Assembly (NCBI GenBank): GCA_937916345.1
Contig: CALFUE010000148.1
Coordinates: 1-8,605 of the forward strand
DNA length: 8,605 nucleotides
Direction: 5' to 3'
DNA from: an uncultured bacterium
GTDB taxonomy: Bacteria; Bacillota; Clostridia; Lachnospirales; Lachnospiraceae
Part shown: piece by piece, positions 6,823-8,605 of the stretch
Layout: the number at the start of each line of letters is the position of its first letter
Numbering within the stretch: position 1 is the stretch's first letter
Notes under the pieces: generated by a model
What the model saw: only the letters and a program-made list of their open reading frames with translations
Told to the model about the DNA's origin: nothing
The model's database searches: none
Position numbers and translations under genes: made by a program

Positions 6823-7418
6823 CTTTTTTTCTCTTTATTCTCCCCTTCGACCTCCTTGAAACCGGAATATCTGTCCACGAGATCGCCAAACTTGCTCTCC
6901 ATAGCCTCATCGTCATGGGTAAGCATAGAAGCAAGGACGGAGAGATCCTTTGTCTCTGTGACAGCAAGCTTTAACCGCTCCTCCTCCGGGATGCCGCGGC
7001 GCAGCTTTGCCCGCATATCCCTCATCTCAAACTCCCCGGCTTCCATGGCGTCAATGCGGTTTGCCGCTTCGTTTTTCTTATAAAGGCGGGATTTTTTGTT
7101 TTTGATCTTAGACTCACGGGACTTCATCAGGGATTTGTCCTTGAAATTCTCTCTGTACTCACTTCTAAGCTCTGATGTCAGCGGTGCGGAAAGGTTCGTT
7201 ACGCCCTTTTGCATCACGAAACTATCCTTCATCTTGTCCGCCAGGGCACGACCTTTTTTTAGAGCTTCCTTTTCCTGCTCTCTTGTCATCTCCGGCGCGA
7301 ACTGTACCTGCTGCTTCTGTTGCAGTTCCTCCGGATGCTCCTCCATCTGCATCTTAAGCTGCTGCTTTTGGATCTCCTCGTTAATGTTTAATACTCCAAG
7401 ATCATTCATGTCTCCCAT
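6741..7418 (-). CDS. Uncharacterised large charged helical protein, N-terminal part (before frameshift)
   Basis: As written, this frame encodes 225 residues, of which about 198 belong to the coherent protein and the last 27 (RWRCLRRKRKLPYLTGCLRQ...) look like an out-of-frame tail. The start ATG at 7418 is chosen because AAGGGA (7426-7431) lies 7 bases upstream; longer readings to 7478 would run through the promoter region. Seen: a Gln/Glu/Met-rich, probably coiled-coil N-terminus (about 12-40), then Lys/Arg/Glu-rich helices (about 45-155). There is no signal peptide, so it is probably cytoplasmic. I do not recognise the family. It has its own likely promoter, 83 bases after the stop of the AAA-ATPase-like gene. 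The 82-base overlap with the downstream frame and the A7 run inside it point to a single gene disrupted, or regulated, by a one-base shift. Confidence 0.65.
   Translation of the reverse strand: MGDMNDLGVLNINEEIQKQQLKMQMEEHPEELQQKQQVQFAPEMTREQEKEALKKGRALADKMKDSFVMQKGVTNLSAPLTSELRSEYRENFKDKSLMKSRESKIKNKKSRLYKKNEAANRIDAMEAGEFEMRDMRAKLRRGIPEEERLKLAVTETKDLSVLASMLTHDDEAMESKFGDLVDRYSGFKEVEGENKEKKRWRCLRRKRKLPYLTGCLRQTPDLWRP
6824..6830 (-). other. A7 frameshift/slippage site joining the two halves of the large gene
   Basis: The minus strand reads GAG AAA AAA AGG TGG in the upstream frame. A -1 shift on the seven A residues, or one extra A in the mRNA, gives GAG AAA AAA AAG GTG GAG ATG and continues into the long downstream frame. 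The shift must occur between the TAA at 6835-6837, which closes the downstream frame, and the stop of the upstream frame at 6741. The A run sits just inside that interval. It is not a classical X_XXY_YYZ heptamer for tandem slippage, because the A-site codon AGG would re-pair poorly with AAG. P-site slippage on AAA or polymerase slippage remains possible. Confidence 0.75.
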
Positions 7419-7448
7419 AACATTTTCCCTTTCTCTAAAACACGTTTT

Positions 7449-7478
7449 TTTATATCTGACTACATCTGATAATTTCAA
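7449..7478 (-). promoter_or_regulatory. Likely promoter for the large charged protein
   Basis: TTGAAA (7473-7478) and TATAAA (7449-7454) on the minus strand are separated by 18 bases. The predicted start near 7442 leaves a leader of about 24 bases. The spacer is slightly long, and the surrounding DNA is AT-rich, so confidence is moderate. Confidence 0.5.
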
Positions 7479-7494
7479 AAATGATTGGTCATTT
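7479..7494 (-). terminator. Weak AT-rich hairpin after the AAA-ATPase-like gene
   Basis: AAATGA and TCATTT form a 6-bp stem around a 4-base loop, followed by two further T residues on the minus strand, 8 bases after the stop codon. The stem is short and AT-rich, so termination would be inefficient and read-through into the next gene is plausible. Confidence 0.3.
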
Positions 7495-7501
7495 GTACTT
7501 T

Positions 7502-8605
7502 TTACTGCTTTACATACTGCTTGATTCTGCAGGTATGCGTCTTATCCTTTTCATCGTAGTTTATTCCTACGAACAGAAGATTTCCCTTATAATGCCCTAA
7601 TGAATCAAAATACTTTTTCTCTTTTATCTGATTGATAGCACTATCTGCGCAATCATTACGCTTCAGCTCAATAATCATTGCGGGCTCCGTCGGCTTTAGC
7701 GGAACATAAACCACATCCGCAAAGCCCTTTCCCGACGTCGCCTCCCTGATAATGGTATATTTATTTATCGCATACAGATACGCCAGATAGATAGCGCTCT
7801 GCAGGGCATCTTCATTGTTATAGCTTCTATTGCTCGTCACATGGATGTGGCTTTCATCTAAGGCTTTAGCTACCGCCTCCTCGTCGCCGTCAAATGTAGC
7901 CTGCAGAAGTTCCTTTGATGCACTGATTATCTTATCTGTCGTCTCATATTCGTTCACCACAGAAACTGCATATTCCCACTCTCTCCAAATCTCCCTATTC
8001 GGAATCCGACAGGTCTCATCCTCCTCATTATATGCCAGATATCCGATGTGGATCAAATAGGTAAATACATCATCTAACGTATCAAAATCTTTCATTGTGT
8101 TCATAAAAAAATCCACATTAACATCGACAGACTCACCTGCCATCATACGTATTACAGCGTCCCTCGTTCCCTTGAAATTATCTCTCAGGCGCTCTGCGAT
8201 TACCTGATATGTGGAGGTCATGCTCCAATAGCTTTTGCACCTTTTATCCGTCAGTGACCTCACAACCGACTGTGGATTATATATCTCAAATCCGTGCTGC
8301 CTGTAGCCGTCATACCAGCTTTTTACCTCAGTGTACTCCATCCCATGATTGTCACAAAGCTCCTTGACCTCATCATCAATGAAACCTATATACTCCGCTA
8401 ATTCCCTCGCTTCAAGAATGGTATTCTCTTCAAAATTATTAAGCTTAGACTGAACCCTGTCGCGGATTACCGGCAGGATCCCGGTGATATACGCAAGCGC
8501 AATGGCGGGACGCAGCGTAGCAGACTTGAACAGTCCGTTTAAGAGACTCAAATATTCATCAAATATAAGTTTGTCAGCCTGCTCCCTGATAAGTACATCA
8601 TACTC
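7502..8605 (-). CDS. AAA-ATPase-like / PD-(D/E)XK nuclease-superfamily protein (N-terminus beyond window)
   Basis: The frame is open to the right edge (367 visible residues), so the N-terminal Walker A region is outside the window. Seen: AYITGILPVIRDRVQSKLNNFEENTIL at 38-64 and the WYDGYR motif at 97-102, both hallmarks of the AAA-ATPase-like domain (PF09820). The C-terminal DUF1703/PD-(D/E)XK domain (PF08011) follows, with GKGFADVVYV at 292-301, IIELKRN at 311-317 and QIKEKKYFDSLGHYKGNLLFVGINY at 326-350. The Asp297...Glu313-x-Lys315 triad of this nuclease superfamily is intact. Family knowledge: such proteins are usually 500-600 residues, are often present in many copies in Bacteroidetes and Firmicutes genomes, and have no firmly established role. 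A TTG at 8551 could be mistaken for the start, but the coding signal (EYDVLIREQADKLIFDEYL) continues upstream of it. It lies upstream of the large charged gene on the same strand. Confidence 0.92.
   Translation of the reverse strand, partial: EYDVLIREQADKLIFDEYLSLLNGLFKSATLRPAIALAYITGILPVIRDRVQSKLNNFEENTILEARELAEYIGFIDDEVKELCDNHGMEYTEVKSWYDGYRQHGFEIYNPQSVVRSLTDKRCKSYWSMTSTYQVIAERLRDNFKGTRDAVIRMMAGESVDVNVDFFMNTMKDFDTLDDVFTYLIHIGYLAYNEEDETCRIPNREIWREWEYAVSVVNEYETTDKIISASKELLQATFDGDEEAVAKALDESHIHVTSNRSYNNEDALQSAIYLAYLYAINKYTIIREATSGKGFADVVYVPLKPTEPAMIIELKRNDCADSAINQIKEKKYFDSLGHYKGNLLFVGINYDEKDKTHTCRIKQYVKQ

Noticed and set aside
7254..7260. A second A7 run, reading CTA AAA AAA GGT, which resembles a -1 slippery heptamer in the large gene
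   Set aside because: A -1 shift here meets a TAG after ten codons, giving about 65 residues, and the normal frame continues coherently through the site. There is no sign that slippage is used.
7096..7524. Plus-strand open frame of 142 codons, Ser/Cys/Phe-rich and partly hydrophobic
   Set aside because: It mirrors the Lys/Glu-rich coding strand opposite; hydrophobic Ser/Phe-rich translations are the expected antisense artefact of such genes.

Overview
The window looks like chromosomal DNA of a low-to-mid GC Gram-positive anaerobe, most likely a Lachnospiraceae/Clostridia member. The basis is consensus sigma-A promoters, strong AGGAG-type ribosome binding sites, a clostridial-type radical SAM protein, and an AAA-ATPase-like/PD-(D/E)XK protein of the kind that is multi-copy in gut Firmicutes. 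No rRNA, tRNA, CRISPR array or insertion sequence was seen. All genes but one (a TetR regulator) are on the minus strand. The largest intergenic gap is 184 bases.

Left part (1-1600): a membrane sensor histidine kinase with seven predicted membrane segments and a LytS/YesM-type PHFLFN box runs off the left edge. It starts 9 bases after the stop of hypB, a nickel-insertion GTPase of the short form without an N-terminal nickel motif. hypB has its own promoter. A strong rho-independent terminator separates this pair from the gene upstream.

Middle part (1600-3700): a radical SAM/SPASM-like enzyme of unknown substrate (minus) and a TetR-family regulator (plus) are divergently transcribed. Between them lie two near-consensus promoters that face each other, with a 21-bp near-perfect palindrome between the two -10 boxes. 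This looks like an autoregulated TetR switch controlling a single enzyme.

Right part (3700-8605), all minus strand and in transcription order from the right edge: the C-terminal part of an AAA-ATPase-like protein with an intact PD-(D/E)XK nuclease-like domain; a large, charged, helix-rich protein I do not recognise; and a GNAT-family acetyltransferase with a probable second GNAT-like half. The large protein is split over two overlapping frames at a run of seven A residues. Reading through with a -1 shift (or one extra A) gives one coherent 922-residue product. This is either a programmed or transcriptional slippage, a true frameshift mutation, or a homopolymer sequencing error.

The best candidates for something undescribed are the face-to-face TetR/radical SAM control region and the large slip-site protein with its acetyltransferase neighbour.
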